DNA of 64,000 nucleotides from contig JAFTTI010000008.1 in assembly GCA_017466865.1 (NCBI GenBank), positions 62,001-126,000 of the forward strand, read 5' to 3'. The notes beneath the pieces were generated by a model, which saw nothing but the letters and a program-made list of their open reading frames with translations, made no database searches and was not told where the DNA came from. This DNA is from Oscillospiraceae bacterium. GTDB lineage: Bacteria; Bacillota; Clostridia; Oscillospirales; Ruminococcaceae. Below, piece after piece: positions 25,569 to 34,129 of this stretch. Position numbers and translations under genes: made by a program. How positions within the stretch are numbered: position 1 is the stretch's first letter; the number at the start of each line of letters is the position of its first letter.

Positions 25569-26762
25569 TCACTCCCCGAAAATTTCCTTTGTAAGTTTTC
25601 CTAAAATTTCAATACCCTTTATAATCTGCTCATCTGTGGGTGTTGAGAAATTCAATCTGAACGAATAGGATTTATCGCTTTCGTTAATTGTAAATGCAGT
25701 TCCGGGAACAACAGCGACCTTATATTCCTCAACCGCCTTTTTGCAGAATCCCATCATATCGCTTCCTTCAGGAACGCTTGCCCAGATGAAAAGACCACCT
25801 TCAGGACGTGTGTATGTAACTTTCTTTGAGAAATGCTTATCCATTTCAGAAAGCATAAGATCACATTTCTTTCTGTAAATCTCACGAATTCCGCCGAGAT
25901 GTTCTTCCATATCAACTTCCTTCATAAAATTATCACAGATAACCTGAGACCAGATATTTGTATGAACGTCAGATACCTGCTTACATACAACCATTTTCTG
26001 AATAACAGGCTTTGGAGCAATAGAATAACCCACTCTGAGTCCCGGTGCGAGAGTTTTCGAGAATGTTCCTGAATAAATAACTCTTCCTTCTGTATCCATA
26101 GATTTAATAGAAACAATATCTTCTCCTGCAAATCTGATGTCACCATAAGGATTATCTTCGAGAATCATTGTATCATATTTACATGCAAGTTCATAAAGTG
26201 CTTTTCTCTTTTCAAGAGACATTGTAAGACCTGTAGGATTCTGGAAATTAGGAATTACATAAATAAGTTTTACTCCACCTTTTTTGAGCTCTTCTTCAAG
26301 AATTTCCATATTCATTCCGTCATTTTCAAGAGGAACGCCTATAAGATCAACATTATAAGAGCGAAAACTATTAAGACTTCCTATAAAACTCGGTGATTCA
26401 CATACAAGTTTATCTTTTTCGTTACAAAGAACCTTTGTAGCAAGTTCATTTGCCTGCTGTGCACCCGAAGTAATAATAAGTTCATCAGTTTCGGGATTGA
26501 ATATACCCTTTTTCTGCATATCCGACTTAAGAGTATCTCTTAAAGCAGTATAACCTTCTGTAATATTATACTGTAATGCAAGAATAGGATTTTCAGTAAG
26601 CATTTTATCTGATATTTTCTTTATTGTTTCTGTAGGAAAAGCATTAGGTGCAGGATTTCCCGCAGCAAATGAGATTATATCGGGGAAAGCACAAAACTTT
26701 AAAATTTCTCTTATAGCAGATGCCTGAAGCCCTGATACTTTATCAGAAAATACATAATTCAT
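25569..26762 (-). CDS. PLP-dependent aminotransferase (aromatic/2-aminoadipate type)
   Basis: A 397-residue fold-type I class I/II aminotransferase. SFAAGNPAPNAFP near residue 35 is the substrate-loop signature of the MocR/KAT-II/2-aminoadipate group, PNFQNPTG holds the PLP-contacting asparagine, and SGTFSKTLAPGLRVGY contains the PLP lysine. There is no GntR domain. Its place ahead of trpS-iorA-iorB suggests it forms aryl pyruvates for IOR (inferred). CAGAGGTATATTTTT precedes the ATG. Confidence 0.9.
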   Translation of the reverse strand: MNYVFSDKVSGLQASAIREILKFCAFPDIISFAAGNPAPNAFPTETIKKISDKMLTENPILALQYNITEGYTALRDTLKSDMQKKGIFNPETDELIITSGAQQANELATKVLCNEKDKLVCESPSFIGSLNSFRSYNVDLIGVPLENDGMNMEILEEELKKGGVKLIYVIPNFQNPTGLTMSLEKRKALYELACKYDTMILEDNPYGDIRFAGEDIVSIKSMDTEGRVIYSGTFSKTLAPGLRVGYSIAPKPVIQKMVVCKQVSDVHTNIWSQVICDNFMKEVDMEEHLGGIREIYRKKCDLMLSEMDKHFSKKVTYTRPEGGLFIWASVPEGSDMMGFCKKAVEEYKVAVVPGTAFTINESDKSYSFRLNFSTPTDEQIIKGIEILGKLTKEIFGE

Positions 26763-26798
26763 AAAAATATACCTCTGTTTCTAATAATATGCTTTAAC

Positions 26799-26827
26799 AT
26801 TATATCATATAATCACATATTTTGCAA
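26799..26827 (-). promoter_or_regulatory. Promoter of the aminotransferase-trpS-iorAB operon
   Basis: Minus strand TTGCAA (26822-26827), 17 bases, TGATATAAT (extended -10; TATAAT at 26799-26804). Confidence 0.75.
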
Positions 26828-26869
26828 TATTATTTTAAAGGAATTTCATTTTATTTTCGAGGTGAAAAT

Positions 26870-28552
26870 ATGAAAAAAAAATCATTCATATACAATGCTG
26901 CTATCCTTGTATTATCAGCAATAATATCAAAGTTGATAGGTGCGTTTTTCAAAATTCCTCTTACCAATATTCTTGGTGGAAATGGTATGGCATATTTTTC
27001 CTGTGCATACAGTATTTTTATGCCTGTATACGCCCTGTCTGTAACAGGGCTTCCTGTAGCTGTTGCTAAGCTTATATCAGAAGCAAATGCCAAATACAAC
27101 TATCAGAAAATATCTGAAATAAAATCTGCCTCTTTTAAAATTTTTATATCAGCGGGATTTATTTTTACATTTATTGTAATAGCACTTTCCTATCCTTTCT
27201 GTAAATATATCGCAAATCTCACTTTTGCATGGCCGTCTGTTGTTATGATAGCACCAACCATAATAATCAGCTGTATAACATCTGTTTACAGAGGATATTA
27301 TGAAGGTCTTAATGATATGTATCCTACTGCAATATCACAGATAATAGAATCTGTTGTTAAAATCATATCCGGCCTATTATTTTCCCATAAATCATTTGAA
27401 TTTCTGAACAGCAATCCAGAAACAGTAAAGAAAATAGCGTTTTTTTTCAACATATCATCTTCTAAAAACGAAATAATATATTCTATATCATCCGCCGCAG
27501 CAATTTCAGGAATAACATTAAGTTCATTTATCGGAATGTTATTTATGATTTCAAAACCAAAATCAGATAAACCAATAATAAAAACTAAAAAATCCCATAA
27601 TAAAAATCTTTATAAATCTCTAATTAAAATCGCATTACCTGTATCTGCAGGTTCTCTTATAACAAGTCTTACCACACTTTCAGATTTAACTACAATCACA
27701 TATTCAATTGAAAAAATTATTGAAAAATCACCTGATTTCTTTGCTTTTTTAAATATAAACAGAAATGAAACCGCAGGTTTTATATATGGTTCTTTTACAG
27801 GACTTGCAATAACTGTTTTTAATCTTGTTCCATCGGTGGTAAATATGTTCGGAAAAAGTATTTTTCCTTTAATTTCCGAAGCCAAAGCATTGAATAATCA
27901 CAATAAAATAAGAAAATCCATAGAAAAGGCTTTGCTAACTTCGGCTTTTTTGGCTATTCCCTCAGGGCTGGGAATAGCCTTTCTCTCAAAAGAAATACTC
28001 ACTTTTCTTTTCAAAGAAAAAGTTTATGAAATACTTATATCATATAAATCTTTGTCAATACTTGGTATAGGAGTTATCTTTCTTTCACTATCCACAACGG
28101 TTTTTTCAATGTTGCAAGCAACAGGAAGAAACGATATACCTTTAAAAGCAATGCTTTTGGGAACAATCATCAAAGTCATAGGCAATATAATTCTTGTACC
28201 TATACCAGAAATCAATATAAACGGTGCTGCTATATCAACAACCATAAGTTATATAGTTATTTTTATCCTTTCCATGCTATTACTGTTAAAAGAATCTAAA
28301 ATGAAAATCACCAAAAATATAAAATATTGTACAGTAATAATACTTTACAGCTCATTAATGTGCGGATTAACAGCTAAAATAGCCTATAATATACTCTCAA
28401 ATTTCCTCTCATACAAAATAAATTTACTTTTGTCAATAGTATTTGGTGGATTTATTTACCTAATTTTTATAGTCACAATTAGTTATTTTGACAAAAGTGC
28501 CGTAAAATCAATAAAAAACTCATATTTTTTGAAAAATTCTATTGAAAAATAA
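26870..28552 (+). CDS. SpoVB-like polysaccharide flippase (MOP superfamily)
   Basis: A 560-residue membrane protein with about 14 hydrophobic helices, of the SpoVB/MurJ/polysaccharide-transporter family, likely moving a lipid-linked cell-wall precursor across the membrane. AILVLSAIISKLIGAFFKIPL and GLPVAVAKLISEANA are characteristic of the SpoVB/YabM group. I took the ATG at 26870, behind CGAGGTGAAAAT; an upstream in-frame ATG adds 16 non-conserved residues. The gene order flippase-mazG-HU-rqcP matches the yabM-yabN-yabO region of Bacillus. The precise substrate is not established. Confidence 0.88.
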   Translation: MKKKSFIYNAAILVLSAIISKLIGAFFKIPLTNILGGNGMAYFSCAYSIFMPVYALSVTGLPVAVAKLISEANAKYNYQKISEIKSASFKIFISAGFIFTFIVIALSYPFCKYIANLTFAWPSVVMIAPTIIISCITSVYRGYYEGLNDMYPTAISQIIESVVKIISGLLFSHKSFEFLNSNPETVKKIAFFFNISSSKNEIIYSISSAAAISGITLSSFIGMLFMISKPKSDKPIIKTKKSHNKNLYKSLIKIALPVSAGSLITSLTTLSDLTTITYSIEKIIEKSPDFFAFLNINRNETAGFIYGSFTGLAITVFNLVPSVVNMFGKSIFPLISEAKALNNHNKIRKSIEKALLTSAFLAIPSGLGIAFLSKEILTFLFKEKVYEILISYKSLSILGIGVIFLSLSTTVFSMLQATGRNDIPLKAMLLGTIIKVIGNIILVPIPEININGAAISTTISYIVIFILSMLLLLKESKMKITKNIKYCTVIILYSSLMCGLTAKIAYNILSNFLSYKINLLLSIVFGGFIYLIFIVTISYFDKSAVKSIKNSYFLKNSIEK

Positions 28553-28601
28553 TAAAATATGGAGTAATATATATCTTGTACTTGTTTGGGAGGTGAATTT
28601 A

Positions 28602-29375
28602 TTGTCTGGATTTGAATTCAAAGAGAATTATAATATTAACGACCTTGTTGAAATAGTAAAGGTTCTCAGAAGTGAAAACGGTTGTCCTTGGGATAAAGAA
28701 CAGGATCACCACTCAATCCGAAAGGATTTTCTTGAAGAAACTTATGAAGTTCTCGAAGCTATAGATACAGATAATACAGAACTTCTAAGAGAAGAACTTG
28801 GCGATGTTCTCTTACAGGTTGTATTCCATTCTCAAATAGAAACAGAATGTAATTCTTTTACATTTAATGATGTTGCTGATGAAGTTTGTAAAAAACTTAT
28901 AACTCGTCATCCTCATGTTTTCGGAGATGTAACAGTTGAAAATTCAGAACAGGTTCTTAAAAACTGGGACAATATAAAGAAAAAAGCCAAAGAACAAGAA
29001 ACTTATAAAGATACTCTTGAAAGTGTTTCAAAGATATTACCCGCACTTATGAGAAGCTATAAGGTTGCTCAGCGCGCCGAAAGAACAGGTTTATCTGTTA
29101 TAAAAGCCTCTCCCCTTGATATTCTTCTTGATGATAAAGCACAAAATATAGACAAGGAAATTTATTCAAGAATAATCGGAAACACTCTTCTCTCATTCGT
29201 AAACTTTGCCAGAAAAGTCGGTGTCGACCCTGAAGAAGCACTTCAGAAAGCAACAGATAATTATATTGAAGATTTTGGCAAAGTCGAAGAAACAATCAGG
29301 CTTGAAGGGAAAGAAGCATCTTCCCTTAGCATAGATGAACTTGATGCCATCTGGCAGAAAGTTCAGACAAAATAA
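28602..29375 (+). CDS. mazG: Nucleoside triphosphate pyrophosphohydrolase MazG
   Basis: House-cleaning NTP pyrophosphohydrolase of 258 residues. The first MazG domain has CPWDKEQDHHSIR, EETYEVLEAID and EELGDVLLQVVFH, the E-x-x-E...E-x-x-D metal site. A second, weaker repeat follows (NTLLSFVNFARKVGVDPEEAL). The start is TTG at 28602, five bases after GGGAGGTGA; the in-frame ATG at 28542 has no ribosome site and lies inside the end of the flippase gene. Confidence 0.93.
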   Translation: MSGFEFKENYNINDLVEIVKVLRSENGCPWDKEQDHHSIRKDFLEETYEVLEAIDTDNTELLREELGDVLLQVVFHSQIETECNSFTFNDVADEVCKKLITRHPHVFGDVTVENSEQVLKNWDNIKKKAKEQETYKDTLESVSKILPALMRSYKVAQRAERTGLSVIKASPLDILLDDKAQNIDKEIYSRIIGNTLLSFVNFARKVGVDPEEALQKATDNYIEDFGKVEETIRLEGKEASSLSIDELDAIWQKVQTK

Positions 29376-29407
29376 ATGCCGTTATTGGCAAAATGGAGGA
29401 TTTTAAA

Positions 29408-29710
29408 ATGACAAAGGCAGATTTAATCAATGCAGTTGCTGCAAAAGCAGAAATTACAAAGAAAGACGCAGATAAGGCTGTTGCAGCTGTTATCGCTTCA
29501 ATCGAAGAAGCACTCGTTAAGGGTGAAAAGGTTCAGCTCGTTGGCTTCGGTACATTCGAAGTAAGAGATCGTAAGGCTAAGGAAGCTATCAACCCTGCTA
29601 CAAAGCAGAAGATCAAAGTTCCTGCTAAGAAGGCTCCTGCTTTCAAGGCTGGTAAGGCTCTTAAGGAAGCTGTTAACGCTCCCAAGGCTAAAAAAGCAAA
29701 GAAAAAGTAA
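29408..29710 (+). CDS. hup: HU-family DNA-binding protein
   Basis: A 100-residue histone-like protein: MTKADLINAVAAKAEITKKDA at the N-terminus, the GFGTFEVRDRKA strand and the DNA-intercalating arm INPATKQKIKVPAKKAPAFKAG. It ends with a short lysine/alanine tail (KAKKAKKK), slightly longer than classical HU. The upstream in-frame ATG (29393) belongs to the TGGAGGA ribosome site, so 29408 is the start. It is probably highly expressed, judged by its strong terminator and biased codons. Confidence 0.96.
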   Translation: MTKADLINAVAAKAEITKKDADKAVAAVIASIEEALVKGEKVQLVGFGTFEVRDRKAKEAINPATKQKIKVPAKKAPAFKAGKALKEAVNAPKAKKAKKK

Positions 29711-29725
29711 TAATTTCTGGTATTT

Positions 29726-29758
29726 AAAAGACAGCAGTCTTTCTGCTGTCTTTTTTAT
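29726..29758 (+). terminator. Terminator after HU gene
   Basis: Stem AAAAGACAGCAG/CTGCTGTCTTTT (29726-29737 with 29743-29754) and a T-tract to 29756. Confidence 0.9.
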
Positions 29759-29775
29759 TACAGGAGGTGTTTTTT

Positions 29776-30018
29776 ATGAGACTTGATAAATATCTTAAAA
29801 ATGTCCGTCTTATAAAAAGAAGAACTGTCGCAAATGAAGCTTGTGACGCAGGAAAAATCGTTGTAAACGATAAAGTCGCAAGAGCATCTTACGATGTTAA
29901 GGTCGGAGATATCATCGAAATAAATATGGGTCAGACTCCCCTTAAAGTAAAAGTTATTTCTGTAAACGAAATAGTAAGAAAAGAAGAAGCGACAGAACAG
30001 TATATTGTTATACCTTAA
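29776..30018 (+). CDS. rqcP: S4-domain RNA-binding protein RqcP (YabO-like)
   Basis: An 80-residue protein consisting of one S4 RNA-binding domain (MRLDKYLKNVRLIKRRTVAN, then KIVVNDKVARASYDVKVGD). YabO/RqcP works with RqcH in ribosome quality control, adding alanine tails to stalled chains. The ATG at 29776 follows CAGGAGGTG. In Bacillus the next genes would be yabP, yabQ and divIC; here a terminator and an unrelated convergent gene follow. Confidence 0.92.
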   Translation: MRLDKYLKNVRLIKRRTVANEACDAGKIVVNDKVARASYDVKVGDIIEINMGQTPLKVKVISVNEIVRKEEATEQYIVIP

Positions 30019-30022
30019 ACAG

Positions 30023-30057
30023 AAAATCCTGAGAATATCTCTCAGGATTTTTTATTA
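30023..30057 (+). terminator. Terminator after rqcP
   Basis: Stem AAAATCCTGAGA/TCTCAGGATTTT (30023-30034 with 30040-30051) and a T-tract. Confidence 0.88.
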
Positions 30058-30079
30058 TAATTTATAATTTTATTTATCA

Positions 30080-30670
30080 TCAAAAATCCATAGGTGAAAG
30101 TTCAATACCTGATAGTTCTTCTTCTTTTATCTCTTTTAAAAACAGATAATTAAATTTTTTATATATAACAAATTTTCTTCCATCATTTATAAAAAGTATT
30201 TGAGGTAAACTGTTATGTTCACATGTATAAAAATCTATTTCATATTCAGATAATCCTAATTTTTGTTTCTCGTCAGGAAAAACAAATTTTCTTGCTAATC
30301 CTCCAATTTTTTTATCTATTAAAATGTTATCAGGATTGATATTGTATTCTTCAGGAATAGAAATTTTCTCATATACAGCATTCCATGGAATAGGAATAGA
30401 TTCACGACTTTCATAAAATGGATCATCAAGCAGTAGAAAACCTCTGCCGTGATAATTACATATCTGTATTGTTAATTCATTTGAATTATCAATTTTTGTA
30501 ACAAGAAATAAAAAATACGGGCTTCTATGTCTATATATAATTATATCGTCATTTTTTGAAATAATAATATATTTTACTATTTCATTTATCATAGCAATAA
30601 CAAGAATAATAGCTAAGGGAATTAAAATCGCTTTAAGTATCTTTTTATGTTTTGCTGATAATTTTTTCAT
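30080..30670 (-). CDS. Unknown membrane-anchored protein
   Basis: A 196-residue protein with a basic N-terminus, one transmembrane helix (residues about 11-37) and an extracytoplasmic part of mixed strands (for example RSPYFLFLVTKID and EYEIDFYTCEHN). Not recognised. A good TTTCCGGAGGAATTTT-like ribosome site precedes the ATG at 30670. It is isolated between the rqcP terminator and the terminator of the next operon. Confidence 0.6.
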   Translation of the reverse strand: MKKLSAKHKKILKAILIPLAIILVIAMINEIVKYIIISKNDDIIIYRHRSPYFLFLVTKIDNSNELTIQICNYHGRGFLLLDDPFYESRESIPIPWNAVYEKISIPEEYNINPDNILIDKKIGGLARKFVFPDEKQKLGLSEYEIDFYTCEHNSLPQILFINDGRKFVIYKKFNYLFLKEIKEEELSGIELSPMDF

Positions 30671-30764
30671 AAAATTCCTCCGGATATTTACTGAATTTAT
30701 TTTATCATCTCAAATTTCTATTGTCTATATTCCCCTTAAAACTGTAAATATTTTGTAATAAATA

Positions 30765-30800
30765 AAAAGCCGTTTCCGAAACTAATCGAAAACGGCTTTT
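30765..30800 (-). terminator. Terminator after ispH-rpsA
   Basis: Stem AAAAGCCGTTT/AAACGGCTTTT (30765-30775 with 30790-30800) with further internal pairing, and a U-tract on the minus strand. Confidence 0.85.
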
Positions 30801-30812
30801 ATTTTTTAAATT

Positions 30813-32786
30813 TTATTCTTCAGCAGGAGCTTCTTCTGCTGTTTCAGCTGTTTCAACAGCTTCTTCAGGGAGAAGAGCTCTCATTGAAATGCTGATTCTC
30901 TGATTTTCAGCGTCGATTTCAGTAATCTTAGCTTCAACTTCCTGACCAACTGAAAGAATGTCAGCAACCTTATCAACTCTCTGATTTGCAATCTGAGAAA
31001 TATGGATAAGACCATCAATTCCGGGGATAATCTGAGCAAATGCACCAAAAGGTGTTACTGATACAACAGTTGCCTTAACTACATCGTCAACGTTATACTT
31101 TGACTTGAAGATTTCCCAAGGATTATCTTCTGCTTTTCTGTAACCGAGAGAAATACGATTCTTTTCCTTGTCAAGATCCTTGATATAAACTTCAAGAACA
31201 TCGCCAACCTTGCAAACATCTGAAGGATGCTTGATTCTTGTCCATGAAAGTTCTGTGCGATGAACCATTCCGTCAATTCCGCCGAGATCAACGAATACAC
31301 CAAAATCAGTGATAGACTTAACCTGGCCCTTGAATGTATCACCAACATTAACAGATTCCCAGAACTTAGTCTGTGCTTCGTTCTTCTGCGCCTTAGCAAC
31401 TTCTTTGATAGAACCTACTGCTCTTCCGCGCTGTTCATTAACTTCGATAATCTTGAACTGAACTTCCTTATTAACAAGTTCTTCAAGTTTGTCATCACGA
31501 CGAAGTGTCGCCTGTGATGCAGGAACAAAAATTCTTGCTCCCTCGCTTGTAACGATAACGCCACCCTTTACAACGCTGATAACAACGCCTGTAAGGATAT
31601 CGCCATTTTCCTTAGCCTTAACAATCTTATCGAATCCAACCATTGCGTCAACTTTCTTCTTTGAAAGTGTTACAATGCCTTCAGCATCGTTAATCTTGAT
31701 AACGATAAGATCTACTTCATCGCCAACCTTAACAACATCCTTAGGCTTAAGAGCAGGATTGTCAGTCAATTCAGAAAGAGGAACATAACCAGTATGCTTT
31801 GTTCCAACGTCTACGATTGCTTCAGCATCGTTAACAGCAGTTATGTATCCCTTCACCCGATTACCGGTATATATTCTTTTGAATGACTCATCAACAGCTT
31901 TCGCAAAGTCAAATTCCTCATCCATAATTTTTACATTGTCGCTCATTAGTGTTTGTACCTCCTTGATTATATATGCGGGAGTGGACGCACCCGCAGTAAT
32001 GCCGATAGAATAAGAGCCCGATAAATCAATTCCGCAAAGTTCATCGGCATTTTCAATATGATAGCATTTGCAATATCCACTACAGATTTCACAAAGTTTT
32101 GCAGTGTTAGAACTTTCTTTTCCTCCTATCACAATCATTGTATCAGACTTCGCAGCAAGCTCTGCCGCTTCCGTCTGTCTGTCAGAAGTTGCGTTGCATA
32201 TCGTATTGTAAATTTGCGGTTGTTCACAGTTATTTTCTATGAACTCGGCACACTTACCCCATAATGTATTATTATAAGTCGTTTGCGCAATAATTGCAAC
32301 CTTTTTTTGAAGAAAATTATTGTTTTTTTCGAAAATTTCCTTCAAATCAGCAAAATCATTAAAAACAAAAGGTTCATTTAGTGCATTTCCCACAATGCCT
32401 TTTACTTCAGGATGAGAACTATCCCCTGCTATAAGAATGGTAAAACCTTCCTCGCTTTTTTCTCTTACTATTTTATGTATCCTTGATACAAAAGGACAAG
32501 TTGCATCTATATATTTGCGTCCGTTTTTTTTAAGTTCGCTGATAACAGAATAAGGAACTCCATGTGAACGGATAACAACAGTTTCATCCGTATTTGCATC
32601 TAACACCGACGATATAACCCTTACTCCTCTTTTTTTCATATCATTTACAACATCAGGATTATGTATTATTGGTCCTAATGTTACAACTTTATTTCCACTC
32701 TCAATTGCATTATAAACCATGTCTACAGCGCGGTTTACGCCAAAACAAAATCCCGCGGTCTTTGCAACTGTAATTTTTCTATTCAT
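30813..32786 (-). CDS. ispH-rpsA: IspH-ribosomal protein S1 fusion
   Basis: A two-part protein of 657 residues. Residues 1-285 are HMBPP reductase, the last step of the MEP isoprenoid pathway: cluster cysteines C14 (GFCFGV), C97 (DATCPFV) and C197 (TICNATSDRQ), and substrate histidines H42, H75 and H125. Residues about 305-640 hold four S1 RNA-binding repeats as in ribosomal protein S1, for example QVKSITDFGVFVDLGGIDG and VVSVTPFGAFAQI. This fusion is known in Clostridia. I chose the ATG at 32786, behind AAAGGAAAC, overlapping the plsC stop; an earlier in-frame ATG lacks a site. Confidence 0.95.
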   Translation of the reverse strand: MNRKITVAKTAGFCFGVNRAVDMVYNAIESGNKVVTLGPIIHNPDVVNDMKKRGVRVISSVLDANTDETVVIRSHGVPYSVISELKKNGRKYIDATCPFVSRIHKIVREKSEEGFTILIAGDSSHPEVKGIVGNALNEPFVFNDFADLKEIFEKNNNFLQKKVAIIAQTTYNNTLWGKCAEFIENNCEQPQIYNTICNATSDRQTEAAELAAKSDTMIVIGGKESSNTAKLCEICSGYCKCYHIENADELCGIDLSGSYSIGITAGASTPAYIIKEVQTLMSDNVKIMDEEFDFAKAVDESFKRIYTGNRVKGYITAVNDAEAIVDVGTKHTGYVPLSELTDNPALKPKDVVKVGDEVDLIVIKINDAEGIVTLSKKKVDAMVGFDKIVKAKENGDILTGVVISVVKGGVIVTSEGARIFVPASQATLRRDDKLEELVNKEVQFKIIEVNEQRGRAVGSIKEVAKAQKNEAQTKFWESVNVGDTFKGQVKSITDFGVFVDLGGIDGMVHRTELSWTRIKHPSDVCKVGDVLEVYIKDLDKEKNRISLGYRKAEDNPWEIFKSKYNVDDVVKATVVSVTPFGAFAQIIPGIDGLIHISQIANQRVDKVADILSVGQEVEAKITEIDAENQRISISMRALLPEEAVETAETAEEAPAEE

Positions 32787-33444
32787 TATCAATAGTTTCC
32801 TTTGAAATGTTATCTGCCGTATTGTTTTCAGCAGTTCCTTCAACAAGTTCAGTTATTGCTGACATTATCTTAAGTTTTAATGCTTTAAGTTCTCTTGGAT
32901 CAGGATTATCAGATATAGCAAGTTCTGCCGCTTTGATAGGCTTTCCAAACCTTACCACAACTTTGGCACCAGGTTTCAGTTTTGGGCCTTCAAAAATAAT
33001 ACCCACTGGAATGACATCCCTTTGTGCCTTTGCAGCTATAAGTGCAACACCTGTTTTACCTCTTCCTACCTTACCTGTGTAAGAACGCGTTCCTTCAGGA
33101 AAAATAACAAGATTTCTTTTTTTCTCAAGCTTTTTGATAGCTGCATCTATTACACCCATATCTCCTTTTCCTCTTTCAACAGGAAAAGCACCCATCATTT
33201 TTATGAGAAGTGTAAAGAAAATGTTTTTATGAAAAAGTTCTTCCTTAGCCATATATGACATAAAAGTTCTTACAGGCAAAGTTATAAAAACAGGGTCAAA
33301 ATAGCTTCTGTGATTTGAAGCATATACATATCCTCCATCTCTAGGAATATTCTCTTTACCTTCAAAAGAAAGTTTATATCTGCATTTGAAGATAAGCGTT
33401 ACAATTCCTCTTAATATACCAAAAAGTCCATAAAGAATAGGCAT
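32779..33444 (-). CDS. plsC: 1-acyl-sn-glycerol-3-phosphate acyltransferase
   Basis: A 221-residue membrane-associated acyltransferase that makes phosphatidic acid. The H-x4-D catalytic box is NHRSYFDPVF near residue 46, and the substrate-binding block is FPEGTRSYTGKVG. There is an N-terminal hydrophobic helix. The tail is acidic, rich in Asn/Glu. It starts directly after the cmk stop and overlaps ispH by 8 bases. The cmk-plsC-ispH-rpsA order is common in Clostridia. Confidence 0.94.
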   Translation of the reverse strand: MPILYGLFGILRGIVTLIFKCRYKLSFEGKENIPRDGGYVYASNHRSYFDPVFITLPVRTFMSYMAKEELFHKNIFFTLLIKMMGAFPVERGKGDMGVIDAAIKKLEKKRNLVIFPEGTRSYTGKVGRGKTGVALIAAKAQRDVIPVGIIFEGPKLKPGAKVVVRFGKPIKAAELAISDNPDPRELKALKLKIMSAITELVEGTAENNTADNISKETIDNE

Positions 33445-34119
33445 TTATATATCCCCCAGTTTTTCTGAAATAATTTTCAACAATTCATCAACAACTTCAT
33501 CTTTTCCGAGCGTTGTTGTATCAAAAAGAATCGCATCATCAGCTTGTTTTAAAGGTGCAGTTTCACGATGCATATCATTATAATCTCGCTGATTTATTTC
33601 TTTAAGAAGTTCGTTATAATCAGGATGGTTTCCTTTTTCTACTAGTTCTTTGAAGCGTCTGTTCGCTCTTTCTTCAGGAGAAGCAGTAAGAAAAATTTTT
33701 ACTTCTGCATTCGGAAGAATAACAGTTCCTATATCTCTTCCATCCATTATAACATCGTTTTCTTTTGCCATTTTCCTCTGTAATTCAAAAAGAAACTCTC
33801 TCACAGCAGGAATAGCAGATACATTAGATGCCGCCATAGAACACTCGGGTTTTCTTATTTCCTCGGAAACATCGTTATCATTAAGAATAACCCTCTGTGC
33901 ACCATCAAGATATTTAAGTTGAACAGAAATATCAGGAAGTATTCTTTCTACTCCCGTTCTGTCAGTAGTTTCAATATCGTTATTAAGGCAATATAAACCT
34001 ATAGATCTGTATAAAGCACCTGTATCTACATATATAAACCCCAGTTTAGAAGCAGCCGCTCTTGCAATAGTACTTTTTCCTGCACCAGCAGGTCCATCAA
34101 TAGCAATATTTTTTCCCAT
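33445..34119 (-). CDS. cmk: Cytidylate kinase
   Basis: A 224-residue (d)CMP kinase. The P-loop GPAGAGKST is at residues 8-16, DTGALYRSIG forms the CMP-binding region, DGRDIGTVILP lies in the middle and FLTASPEERANRRFKEL forms the lid. GTAGGAGGTTAGTT precedes the ATG. It is 10 bases from the BaiN-like gene and abuts plsC. Confidence 0.97.
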   Translation of the reverse strand: MGKNIAIDGPAGAGKSTIARAAASKLGFIYVDTGALYRSIGLYCLNNDIETTDRTGVERILPDISVQLKYLDGAQRVILNDNDVSEEIRKPECSMAASNVSAIPAVREFLFELQRKMAKENDVIMDGRDIGTVILPNAEVKIFLTASPEERANRRFKELVEKGNHPDYNELLKEINQRDYNDMHRETAPLKQADDAILFDTTTLGKDEVVDELLKIISEKLGDI

Positions 34120-34129
34120 AACTAACCTC

